NCBI RefSeq assembly: GCF_014697105.1
Contig: NZ_JACJRF010000008.1
Coordinates: 62,001 to 126,000 of the forward strand
DNA from: Anabaena subtropica FACHB-260
GTDB lineage: Bacteria > Cyanobacteriota > Cyanobacteriia > Cyanobacteriales > Nostocaceae
Length of the DNA stretch: 64,000 bases
Direction: 5' to 3'
This document shows, in pieces, positions 17,939-26,303 of the stretch; the stretch's first letter is position 1; each line of letters opens with the position of its first letter. The position numbers were made by a program, and so were the translations under genes. The notes under the pieces were generated by a model. It did no database searches. It was not told the DNA's origin and saw nothing but the letters and a program-made list of their open reading frames with translations.

Positions 17939-18105
17939 GACTGGAGATTCTGACAAGTGTAGGTTTTTCAAGGCGCAATGAGTGATGACTGTAAAACAAA
18001 AGATAGAATCATAGTCACATCAAACCCTACATCCTTATACACCCTAAACTCGTGTTTGATGGACAAAGCATCAAAAACCTACCTACACCTGTCAGGACTG
18101 GAGAT
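17939..18105. mobile_element. Probable MITE with 10-bp direct repeats
   Basis: An approximately 147-bp element (17949-18095) with imperfect terminal inverted repeats: left TCTGACAAGTGTAGGTTTTT, right (reverse complement) CTGACAGGTGTAGGTAGGTT with the T run following. It is flanked on both sides by the same 10 bp, GACTGGAGAT (17939-17948 and 18096-18105), as expected for a target-site duplication. It has no ORF, so it would need a transposase in trans. Confidence 0.7.
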
Positions 18106-18210
18106 GGAGGAAAGAGTTCTTTTGTAGGTGGAGATTTTTACACCTAAAGAACATTGAGCCTAATCAGATAAGTTACAACAACAGCATCATCAATCACACA
18201 GGAGAATCTC

Positions 18211-18876
18211 ATGAGTACCATCACCCAAACTCAACCTCTAGACGTACCAAGCGCTATAGTTCAACGTCGCTCGATAAAAACTTTTAAAACAGACCCAATT
18301 GCCCCAGAATTATTGAAACAACTGGTAGAGTTGACTGTAGCCGCACCTAGTAGCTTTAATATTCAGGATTGGCGGATTATTCTTGTCCAAGATGACGAGC
18401 AAAAAGCAGCCCTCTCAGCCGCCTCGTGGAACCAAAAGCAAGTAATTCAAGCACCTGTCACTTTTGTTTTTGCAGCCGATCCCAAGGCTGGCGAAGGAGA
18501 CTTAGCCCAAATTTATGAGACGGCTTTAGAAACTGGGGCATGGAATGAAGGCATGATTAACTATTGTAAAAACTCCATTCCCCAATTTCAAGCAGGTTTA
18601 GGAGACAAGCGTCGGGAATACGCAGTTAAAGATGCAATGATTGCTGCTACCCATTTAGTATTGGCGGCAGAAAGTTTGGGCTTGTCTACCTGTTTTCTCA
18701 ACGGCTGGATTGAAGAAAAAGTCAAAGAAGTGATTGGTGCAGGGGATGATCCTGATTTAGCGATCGCTGTTTTAGTTCCCGTCGGCTATGCCGCAGAACC
18801 CCGCTTAAATCCTGGCCGCTTGCCATTGTCAGCCAACGTCTTTGTAGACAAAATTGATAATCCCTACATAGGGTAA
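18211..18876 (+). CDS. Nitroreductase family protein
   Basis: A 221-residue FMN-dependent nitroreductase-fold protein: QRRSIKTF near the N terminus (FMN phosphate contacts), AAPSSFNIQDWR (about 46-57) and the C-terminal VPVGYAAEPRLNPGR. Such enzymes reduce quinones, nitro groups or flavins with NAD(P)H; the physiological substrate is unknown. A good ribosome-binding site (AGGAG) lies 8 nt before the ATG. Being next to rexT-trxA it may belong to the same oxidative-stress response, but a MITE sits between. Confidence 0.9.
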   Translation: MSTITQTQPLDVPSAIVQRRSIKTFKTDPIAPELLKQLVELTVAAPSSFNIQDWRIILVQDDEQKAALSAASWNQKQVIQAPVTFVFAADPKAGEGDLAQIYETALETGAWNEGMINYCKNSIPQFQAGLGDKRREYAVKDAMIAATHLVLAAESLGLSTCFLNGWIEEKVKEVIGAGDDPDLAIAVLVPVGYAAEPRLNPGRLPLSANVFVDKIDNPYIG

Positions 18877-18938
18877 TTGGAAATGGGGCATGAGTATTGG
18901 TTATTTCCCTGACTCTCCTCCCTCTTAGCCCCTAGACT

Positions 18939-19319
18939 CTAATCTGTAGCTTCACCAAATCGCTTTTGCAATGCCAACCAATCTTCGGCTGGCATAATCA
19001 ATTTGGACACTGGTAAGCGTTTCCACTCACCGTCTTGTTTTAACAATATCTTCTTATGAGCTATTCTTATGTCCTCAGGAGAATTGTAATTGTAGATGCG
19101 TTGTGGCCATCCTAAAGGTGTGTGAATGATAAACTGCTTGTCTTCAATGGTGACATAAGGTTTATTCCAGTATGCCCACCCCATAAATAAGATCATTGAT
19201 CCAATGATGATGCTAACGCTGAATTGACCTCTAAGCAGAAGAATACTACCCAAAACTAGATTTAATAAGCCTAAGGGAATGAACAAATAGCTGAAAGTTT
19301 TGTTGTAGTGCAGTCTCAT
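18939..19319 (-). CDS. Small membrane protein with PH-like domain
   Basis: A 126-residue protein with two close membrane helices (about 10-28 and 34-50), then a soluble part (KPYVTIEDKQFIIHTP, ILLKQDGEWKRLPVSKL) like the bacterial PH-type domains found behind short membrane hairpins. The function is unknown. It is convergent with the nitroreductase gene and divergent from the GST gene. Confidence 0.65.
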   Translation of the reverse strand: MRLHYNKTFSYLFIPLGLLNLVLGSILLLRGQFSVSIIIGSMILFMGWAYWNKPYVTIEDKQFIIHTPLGWPQRIYNYNSPEDIRIAHKKILLKQDGEWKRLPVSKLIMPAEDWLALQKRFGEATD

Positions 19320-19440
19320 CGTTGAGTTCTCATTGGCTGGTAATTTTTCTGATCAAAGATAGCAGCCTGACAAAGCAATAGTCAGGAGTAGAACAGTTCA
19401 AAATTTCGGTGCAAAAACAAACACAATCAAAGACATAACC

Positions 19441-20139
19441 ATGATTGATCTTTACTATTGGACAACCCCAAACGGTCACAAAATCACCATCTTCTTAGAA
19501 GAAGTCGGCTTACCTTACAACATCATCCCTGTAAATATCGGTGCCGGCGACCAATTCCAGCCAGAGTTTCTCAAAATTTCCCCCAATAACCGCATCCCAG
19601 CAATTGTTGATCATGAACCAGTAGATGGTGGAGAAGCAATTTCTGTGTTTGAGTCTGGTGCTATTTTGTTGTATTTGGCAGAAAAAACCGGAAAATTAAT
19701 TTCTCAAAATGTCAGGGAACGCACAGAGGTTTTGGAATGGCTATTCTGGCAAATGGCTGGACTAGGGCCAATGGCTGGACAAAACCACCACTTTAGTACT
19801 TACGCACCTGAAAAAATTGAATATGCAATTAACCGCTACGTCAATGAAACAGGACGTTTGTATGCAGTATTAGATAAACGACTTGCAGATAGAGAGTTTG
19901 TCGCTGGTGATTACTCTATTGCAGATATTGCAGCTTATCCTTGGATTGTGCCTCATGAGCGCCAAAGCCAAAACCTAGAAAATTTCCCCAACCTCAAACG
20001 TTGGTTTGAATCAATTCAGGCACGTCCTGCTGTAACTCGCGCCTACGAGAAGGCAGAAGCCTTTAAAAATCAGGCGTTAGATATCGAAAAATCTAGAAAT
20101 TTGTTATTTAATCAGTCAGCAAACACAATTCAGCGCTGA
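19441..20139 (+). CDS. Glutathione S-transferase family protein (YfcG/YghU-like)
   Basis: A 232-residue GST: thioredoxin-fold N-terminal domain (IDLYYWTTPNGHKITIFLEE; the TTPNG/K pattern is that of YfcG-type disulfide reductases), SPNNRIPAI with the cis-Pro, then VFESGAILLYLAEK, and an all-helical C-terminal domain ending ARPAVTRAYEKA. YfcG-type enzymes act as glutathione-dependent disulfide-bond reductases rather than classical conjugating GSTs. This suits the nearby thioredoxin and nitroreductase genes. Its last 24 bp overlap a Uma2 remnant on the other strand. Confidence 0.9.
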   Translation: MIDLYYWTTPNGHKITIFLEEVGLPYNIIPVNIGAGDQFQPEFLKISPNNRIPAIVDHEPVDGGEAISVFESGAILLYLAEKTGKLISQNVRERTEVLEWLFWQMAGLGPMAGQNHHFSTYAPEKIEYAINRYVNETGRLYAVLDKRLADREFVAGDYSIADIAAYPWIVPHERQSQNLENFPNLKRWFESIQARPAVTRAYEKAEAFKNQALDIEKSRNLLFNQSANTIQR

Positions 20140-20373
20140 CAGTTGATTTATGATCAAATCTGGAGTGTTAGCGATCGCCTCACGCTCTGGGACTGAATCC
20201 CACAATAAATTTTCGGCAACAAATACGTTAGAATTTTCAGCAAATAACCAATCAAGATTCTGTCTAATTTCGCCAATCCAGCGCTCTTGGATAGTGTTAT
20301 TTGCTACTAGTTGTCCGTCGTTGTCTGGATAGATGATTTCTGATAGAGTCTGCGGTGGAATTTGCGATACCAT
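20116..20373 (-). pseudogene. Uma2 remnant, N-terminal part only
   Basis: An 85-codon frame whose first 70 or so residues resemble the start of a common Uma2 subfamily (IYPDNDGQLVANNTIQERW, LDWLFAENSNVFVAENLLW, then P.REA..NTPD). The similarity stops right at the catalytic Asp region (ANTPD) and is replaced by a short unrelated tail that ends inside the GST gene. The E and K part of the nuclease core is missing, so it is most likely a truncated, inactive gene. Confidence 0.65.
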
Positions 20374-20552
20374 ACGCCCTCAGCAGGATGTTGAATTGGG
20401 ATGCGTCCAAATTAGCAGACGTGGGAGGATGTCTGTGGAATAAAGATTGGGAAATCCCTACTTAAAACAGTACTATTGTTCTACTATAACCATAGTAAAA
20501 ATAGTATTATTAAAAACTGTTTCACGCTGCCTCACTCTATCACCCTGTCGAT

Positions 20553-23438
20553 ATGTCAGATAAAAAGCTAGCCGAATCCTTAAATGGACATCTTCCCTAC
20601 ACTAATCACGACAGCCAGAATACCATTAGGATTCGGGGTGCAAGACAGCATAATCTGAAGAATATTGACTTGGAATTGCCGCGCGATCGCCTGATCGTGT
20701 TTACTGGTGTATCAGGTTCGGGGAAGTCTTCTTTGGCGTTTGATACCATCTTCGCCGAAGGTCAACGGCGTTATGTAGAATCTCTCAGTGCTTACGCCAG
20801 ACAATTTTTAGGACAATTAGATAAGCCTGATGTGGAAGCCATTGAAGGTTTAAGTCCAGCGATTTCCATTGACCAAAAATCCACATCTCACAACCCCCGT
20901 TCTACCGTGGGGACGGTGACAGAAATTTACGACTATTTGCGACTGTTGTTTGGTCGAGCTGGTGAACCTCATTGTCCCATATGCGATCGCTGTATTGCAC
21001 CCCAAACCATTGATGAGATGGTAGATAGGATTATGGAACTACCAGAACGGACTCGGTTTCAAATCCTCGCGCCTGTTGTCAGGGGTAAGAAAGGAACTCA
21101 CCGCAAATTATTATCTAGTTTGGCTTCTCAAGGTTTTGTCCGGGTGCGCGTTAATGGCGAAGTCCGCGAACTTTCCGACTCGATTGAACTAGATAAAAAT
21201 TTTACTCATACGATTGAAGTTGTCATTGACCGACTGGTCAAAAAAGACGGTATTCAAGAACGTTTGGTAGATTCTCTATCTACGTGCTTAAAACAATCTG
21301 GTGGTATTGCTACCATTTTGGTGAGTTCATCTTCAGATAATGCAGAAGAGAAAGAAGAAGAATTAGTATTTTCGGAAAACTTCGCTTGTCCTGAACATGG
21401 CGCAGTTATGGAGGAGTTATCACCGCGCTTGTTCTCATTCAACTCTCCTTACGGTGCTTGTCCCAACTGTCATGGTTTGGGAACCTTAAGAAGATTTTCG
21501 CCAGAGTTGGTTGTACCTGACCCTGAAGCACCAGTATATGCAGCGATCGCTCCTTGGTCAGAAAAAGAGAATTCATATTACTTGGAACTATTATATAGTT
21601 TAGGACAAACTCATAATTTTGAGTTGCAAATAAATTGGCATAAGCTAACCCCAGAACAACAACAAATTATTTTGTATGGGGAAAAACCAGAGGGTAAAGA
21701 TAATCCGAAAACACCAAGTTTTAAAGGTGTATTACCAATTTTGCAACGTCAATATGAAGGCGGTTCCGAATTAGTTAAACAAAAATTAGAGCAGTATTTA
21801 ATTGACCAGCCATGCGAAGTTTGTCACGGAAAACGCTTAAAACCAGAAGCTTTAGCGGTGAAGTTGGGACAATATAATATTTTAGATTTAACTGGAGTTT
21901 CGATTCGGGATTGTCGAGAGAGAACAGAACAATTAAAATTGAGCGATCGGCAGATGAAAATTGCCGATTTAGTTCTGCGAGAAGTGAAAGCTAGATTACA
22001 ATTTTTATTAGATGTCGGCTTAGATTACCTCACCCTAGACCGTGCAGCCATGACCCTCTCTGGTGGCGAAGCCCAACGCATTCGTCTAGCCACACAAATT
22101 GGTTCTGGACTAACAGGAGTTCTCTACGTTTTAGATGAACCAAGCATTGGATTACATCAAAGAGATAACGGCAGATTGCTAAAAACCTTAACAAAATTAC
22201 GCGATTTAGGTAATACCTTAATTGTAGTAGAACATGATGAAGAAACAATTCGTGCAGCCGACTACTTAGTTGATATTGGCCCCGGTGCAGGTATACACGG
22301 TGGTAATATTATTGCCCAAGGTGATTTGCAGGCTTTATTAACAGCAAAAAAATCTCTTACTGGTGCATATTTATCAGGACGACAAGTCATTAATACACCA
22401 GCAGAACGCCGCGAAGGTAATGGTCGTAGTCTGACAATTAAAAATGCCTATCGCAACAATTTAAGAAATATCGATGTAGAGATTCCTTTAGGAAAACTTG
22501 TCGCTGTCACTGGAGTTTCTGGTTCTGGTAAATCGACATTAATTAATGAATTACTTTATCCATCACTGCAACATCATTTAACTAAGAAAGTTCCTTTACC
22601 CAAACAATTAGAAAAAATTCAGGGTTTAAATGCAGTTGATAAAGCCATTGTCATTGACCAATCACCAATCGGACGCACGCCACGTTCTAACCCTGCAACA
22701 TACACAGGGGTTTTCGATGTCATTCGTGATGTATTTTCGCAAACAGTAGAAGCAAAAGCCAGAGGTTACAAACCCGGACAATTTTCTTTCAACGTGAAAG
22801 GTGGACGTTGTGAAGCCTGTAGCGGACAGGGTGTAAATGTAATTGAAATGAACTTTTTACCTGATGTTTATGTACAGTGTGAAATTTGTAAAGGTGCAAG
22901 ATACAACCGCGAAACTTTGCAAGTGAAATATAAAGATAAATCTATTTCTGACGTTCTCAACATGACCGTTGAAGAAAGTTTAGATTTCTGTCAAAACATT
23001 CCCAAAGCTGTTACAAGATTGCAAACTTTAGTCGATGTTGGTTTGGGTTACGTCCAATTAGGACAACCTGCAACTACTTTATCTGGTGGTGAAGCGCAAC
23101 GGGTGAAATTAGCCACAGAATTATCTCGCCGTGCTACAGGTAAGACACTTTATTTAATCGACGAACCCACCACAGGTTTATCTTTCTATGATGTCCACAA
23201 ATTATTAGATGTGTTACAAAGATTGGTGGATAAAGGTAACTCAATTTTAGTTATTGAACACAACTTAGATGTGATTCGTTGTGCTGATTGGGTGATTGAT
23301 TTAGGGCCAGAAGGTGGCGATAAGGGGGGAGAAGTTATTGCAGTTGGAACACCAGAGGAAGTTGCTAAAAATTCCCGTTCTTATACTGGGCAATATTTGC
23401 AGCAGGTATTAAAACAGTATCCTGCGGTGGTAAATTAA
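20553..23438 (+). CDS. uvrA: UvrABC excinuclease subunit A
   Basis: Full-length UvrA (961 aa), the damage-sensing ATPase of nucleotide excision repair that loads UvrB on DNA. It has two ABC ATPase units: Walker A GVSGSGKSS at 52-60 and again GVSGSGKST near 655; two signature motifs (LSGGEAQRIRLA and LSGGEAQRVKLA); zinc-finger cysteines CPIC/C in the first unit, CxxCHGxG, and CEACSGQG in the second; and the H-loops VEHD and IEHN. The ATG at 20553 precedes a short unconserved N terminus. An ATPase-TOPRIM gene follows after only 32 bp. Confidence 0.98.
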   Translation: MSDKKLAESLNGHLPYTNHDSQNTIRIRGARQHNLKNIDLELPRDRLIVFTGVSGSGKSSLAFDTIFAEGQRRYVESLSAYARQFLGQLDKPDVEAIEGLSPAISIDQKSTSHNPRSTVGTVTEIYDYLRLLFGRAGEPHCPICDRCIAPQTIDEMVDRIMELPERTRFQILAPVVRGKKGTHRKLLSSLASQGFVRVRVNGEVRELSDSIELDKNFTHTIEVVIDRLVKKDGIQERLVDSLSTCLKQSGGIATILVSSSSDNAEEKEEELVFSENFACPEHGAVMEELSPRLFSFNSPYGACPNCHGLGTLRRFSPELVVPDPEAPVYAAIAPWSEKENSYYLELLYSLGQTHNFELQINWHKLTPEQQQIILYGEKPEGKDNPKTPSFKGVLPILQRQYEGGSELVKQKLEQYLIDQPCEVCHGKRLKPEALAVKLGQYNILDLTGVSIRDCRERTEQLKLSDRQMKIADLVLREVKARLQFLLDVGLDYLTLDRAAMTLSGGEAQRIRLATQIGSGLTGVLYVLDEPSIGLHQRDNGRLLKTLTKLRDLGNTLIVVEHDEETIRAADYLVDIGPGAGIHGGNIIAQGDLQALLTAKKSLTGAYLSGRQVINTPAERREGNGRSLTIKNAYRNNLRNIDVEIPLGKLVAVTGVSGSGKSTLINELLYPSLQHHLTKKVPLPKQLEKIQGLNAVDKAIVIDQSPIGRTPRSNPATYTGVFDVIRDVFSQTVEAKARGYKPGQFSFNVKGGRCEACSGQGVNVIEMNFLPDVYVQCEICKGARYNRETLQVKYKDKSISDVLNMTVEESLDFCQNIPKAVTRLQTLVDVGLGYVQLGQPATTLSGGEAQRVKLATELSRRATGKTLYLIDEPTTGLSFYDVHKLLDVLQRLVDKGNSILVIEHNLDVIRCADWVIDLGPEGGDKGGEVIAVGTPEEVAKNSRSYTGQYLQQVLKQYPAVVN

Positions 23439-23470
23439 CCAGGATGTAGGTAAATACCAATAAATATACT

Positions 23471-25342
23471 ATGGAATTACAAGTAAATATCTCACTACCT
23501 TATTTATGGAATGGTCAAAGTTTTCAAAAAAATGAATGGGGTTATTTAAACTTTTTGGTCGGGCAAAATGGAACAGGGAAAACACTATTTGCTGAACAAT
23601 TAAATCAGCAATGTCAAACTCAAGGCTTGAACACACGCTATCTTAGTGCTGAACGTCTTTCTGGCCTTGAGAAAGGTTTATACAATTTATTTGGATATAG
23701 CCAACTAGAAAAGGGTTTAGATATTTCACTGTTTACAAATTATAAAAATAACGGATTAGTATACGGACTATCTGCTGATGCTTTCATTACTCTCAAGGAG
23801 AAACTTGAGGTAAGGATAAGGATTGAAGCAACTATATCACAGTTATTTGGAAGACGATTTCGTTTATCTGAACAAGGTGGTTATTTAAAACCATTTTTAC
23901 GGAAAACTCAAGGTGAAGAATATGCTTTAAGAGAGAATGAATGTCATGGGCTTAAGGAACTTATAACTTTATTAACTTTCCTGTATGATAATCAATATAA
24001 TTGTTTAATTATTGATGAGCCTGAATTACACCTTCATCCTCAATTTCAATCTCTATTTCTCCAAGAAATTAGAAGCATAGCTGGTGATCCTCGTAAGGAT
24101 ACTAGTAAAAAGTGCTTTTTCTTAATTACTCATTCTCCTTATTTTGTCGATATTAAGACAATACATGATTTAAAAAATTGTATAGTATTTCAACCTGATA
24201 AATGCCCGACTTATATAGACCACTTAGATAGTGATGATGAGTACAAAATAACAAGACTTTTACCAAGATTAAATACACATCATAAACAATTTTTATTTGC
24301 GTCCAGCCCAATTTTTGTAGAAGGATACTTAGATCAGCAAATATTTGCACTCATCCAGGAACAGAGAGGAAGGATAATGGGTGCCTCAGGAAGTTGCTTT
24401 ATTGATGTTGGTGGTAAAGATGAGTTAGCTCTTTTCTTTAGATTATGTAAGAAATTGAATATTGATGCAAGATTTATAGCAGATTTAGATGCTTTATTTG
24501 AGGGTAGTCTAAAACCCTTAGTAACAAAAGATAGTCGTTGCGGAAGTTATGCCCAAAATGAGGGCTTAGCATCAGATTTAGATAAATATATTGGACAATT
24601 TGAACAAAAGATCACTGAATTGTTACAAATAGTTACGTTGAAGTGTAAAGAAGGAAGCTTAGTTGACGATAAGCTTGATATTTTTTCTAAGAAAATTAAT
24701 GATCAACAAAAGGACAATAAGAAACGATATATATTTTTAGTTGGCTTAAAATATATTGGTGATGAGATAGATACTCTTTTGACTCAGAAACAAGATGATA
24801 TAAACTTTATTAAGAGTTCGTTGCAGAAACTTATAACCGCATTCAAAAAAGCAGGTGTTTATTTGATTACAAAAGGAGAACTTGAGAACTGCTTACCAAG
24901 TTATACTGGTAATCCCTATGTAATTTCAGATAAAGATAAGACAGCAGCTTTTGATTCAGAAAAAAACTATATATTGAGTAATGATTTAACAGAAGAGATG
25001 TTTCACCTAAGATATCCAGAACTGATAAATATATTGGACGAAGCATCAGAATCTAACGAAATTAATATGGATTTATATATTAGTTATGCTATTGGTGATT
25101 GGATACACAAATTTCAATCAGCTTTTACTCGTGGAGATATTTTAGATAAAGATTCTTTAGTAAAAATATCAATTTTAGAGCTTGAAGATTATTCTCGCAT
25201 ATTTGATATAGTAGATTTTAATAAAAATACAGATGGCTTTATATGCAAACTTAGACTTAAAAAAATTATAGATTTGAAAGAAAGAGAGATTAAGTTCAAT
25301 AATAAAACGGTTGCTGCAAATTTCCAGTTAAGTGAAATTTGA
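23471..25342 (+). CDS. OLD-like ATPase with TOPRIM-like domain
   Basis: A 623-residue protein with an ABC/AAA ATPase head: Walker A GQNGTGKT (31-38), a signature-like HGLKEL helix (about 159-164), Walker B CLIIDEPELHLHP (178-190) and the H-loop THSPYF (H221). A TOPRIM-like region follows: FVEGYLDQ (E284), GASGSCFIDVGGKDE, and IADLDA (D338, D340), the E...DxD metal site expected of OLD-family nucleases. The last 270 residues are charged and unrecognised. Codon usage is clearly more AT-rich than in uvrA. OLD-type proteins are often anti-phage nucleases (family knowledge); a defence role is inference. Confidence 0.8.
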   Translation: MELQVNISLPYLWNGQSFQKNEWGYLNFLVGQNGTGKTLFAEQLNQQCQTQGLNTRYLSAERLSGLEKGLYNLFGYSQLEKGLDISLFTNYKNNGLVYGLSADAFITLKEKLEVRIRIEATISQLFGRRFRLSEQGGYLKPFLRKTQGEEYALRENECHGLKELITLLTFLYDNQYNCLIIDEPELHLHPQFQSLFLQEIRSIAGDPRKDTSKKCFFLITHSPYFVDIKTIHDLKNCIVFQPDKCPTYIDHLDSDDEYKITRLLPRLNTHHKQFLFASSPIFVEGYLDQQIFALIQEQRGRIMGASGSCFIDVGGKDELALFFRLCKKLNIDARFIADLDALFEGSLKPLVTKDSRCGSYAQNEGLASDLDKYIGQFEQKITELLQIVTLKCKEGSLVDDKLDIFSKKINDQQKDNKKRYIFLVGLKYIGDEIDTLLTQKQDDINFIKSSLQKLITAFKKAGVYLITKGELENCLPSYTGNPYVISDKDKTAAFDSEKNYILSNDLTEEMFHLRYPELINILDEASESNEINMDLYISYAIGDWIHKFQSAFTRGDILDKDSLVKISILELEDYSRIFDIVDFNKNTDGFICKLRLKKIIDLKEREIKFNNKTVAANFQLSEI

Positions 25343-25349
25343 AACACTA

Positions 25350-25751
25350 CTATAAACTAAATAAGCCTGCATCAACATGAAAAAAGTTTCCTAAAGCTTC
25401 TGCTTGTTCATGAGTGAGTTCTATCGTATCACTCAGAAATTTTCCTACAATATCATCAGAACCTAAAACGGCTATTAAGTCAGCTTCTGTTAAACTTCTT
25501 GCTTCCATCAAATGTAAAAGTCTTGACTGAGGATTTGACGCATTAATTTGATAATGTTGATCTTCAAAATCTTCAATTAGCCTTACTAATAGCTCTAACA
25601 AAGCATTTTCTTCAGGAGCAAGTTGAGGACGAGCTAGTAATTCTTCAACTACTTCTAAAAACTTATCATTTTCTGCTTCGGTTTTGATAATTCGCGGTTG
25701 ATATTCAGATAATAATTGACTATATACTGCTGAATTAAAAGTAAGGGTCAT
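25350..25751 (-). CDS. higA: HigA-type antitoxin
   Basis: A protein of about 133 residues with an acidic N-terminal half and a C-terminal XRE-like helix-turn-helix (LMEARSLTEADLIAVLGS, then LTHEQAEALGNFFHVD), as in HigA antitoxins that accompany HigB_toxin-family proteins. The frame is open to 25781, but the ATG at 25751 (MTLTFNS) is chosen; it overlaps the toxin gene by 17 bp, giving the usual toxin-first, coupled order of higBA. It should bind HigB and repress the pair's promoter. Confidence 0.85.
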   Translation of the reverse strand: MTLTFNSAVYSQLLSEYQPRIIKTEAENDKFLEVVEELLARPQLAPEENALLELLVRLIEDFEDQHYQINASNPQSRLLHLMEARSLTEADLIAVLGSDDIVGKFLSDTIELTHEQAEALGNFFHVDAGLFSL

Positions 25752-26034
25752 CTTTCCATTTATCTTTGTCATATTCCGCATGAGTTAAAGCATACTTAAT
25801 ATAAATGACCTGTCGTTCATAATTAATACTGGTAATTAATCGGTATTTATTACCTTTTATATTGAAAACTGTAAAGTTACCTACAGCCTCAGCTTTAGGA
25901 TAAACAGTCTGAATCTCCAGCCGATTTCCCCAATTAGCTTTACTAGCAGTTATATAGAAATCATCAAATGCTTCACAAGAATCAGTGTGCGCTTGAAAAA
26001 ATTCTCTCAGCTTTTTACGACTGATGACGTGCAT
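25735..26034 (-). CDS. higB: HigB-type mRNA interferase toxin
   Basis: A 99-residue RelE-fold toxin of the HigB_toxin family. Typical features are MHVISRKKLREFFQAH at the start, the DFYITASKANWGN segment, GNKYRLITSINY in the core strands, and YALTHAEYDKDKW with the catalytic-type His and Lys near the end. HigB cleaves mRNA on the ribosome. The antitoxin gene follows with overlap. A tiny ORF lies just upstream on the same strand. Confidence 0.88.
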   Translation of the reverse strand: MHVISRKKLREFFQAHTDSCEAFDDFYITASKANWGNRLEIQTVYPKAEAVGNFTVFNIKGNKYRLITSINYERQVIYIKYALTHAEYDKDKWKDDPYF

Positions 26035-26058
26035 TATTCAAAACAGGATTAGATAAAA

Positions 26059-26259
26059 CTAAGCATCATCAGCAGTTTCATCACTTTGTGGCTGTAAAGT
26101 TTTCACTACAACCCTACCATTCTCCACTACAGTACGACTTTTACCAACACTTCTGCTATGGTCAACAGGAGTATCCTGACATTGGTTTTGATGAGAGGTA
26201 TTTTGCGTCTGTTGTTGGTTCAGGACGACTGCACAACTAGCGCAAGAAAAAGAAGACAT
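26059..26259 (-). CDS. Small Cys-containing hypothetical protein
   Basis: A 66-codon frame: an N-terminal CASC pair, a further Cys in NQCQD, then a polar Gln/Ser-rich tail and a KSRTVVENGRVVVKTLQP strand-like end. It lies 24 bp upstream of higB on the same strand. The start codon is inside a hairpin stem (see 26254-26282). No family is recognised, and it may not be a real gene; the even length of open frame and its own start hairpin are the only support. Confidence 0.4.
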   Translation of the reverse strand: MSSFSCASCAVVLNQQQTQNTSHQNQCQDTPVDHSRSVGKSRTVVENGRVVVKTLQPQSDETADDA

Positions 26260-26282
26260 ATCTAGTAAATTGAGATATGTCT
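26254..26282 (-). promoter_or_regulatory. Hairpin covering the start codon of the small ORF
   Basis: AGACATATCT and AGATATGTCT are a perfect 10-bp inverted repeat around a 9-nt loop. The ATG of the 66-codon frame (26257-26259) lies in the 3' arm on the minus-strand transcript. It could be an operator or block translation; there is no T-run to make it a terminator on the plus strand. Confidence 0.45.
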
Positions 26283-26303
26283 TTATTATCGCATATCTAA
26301 GCT

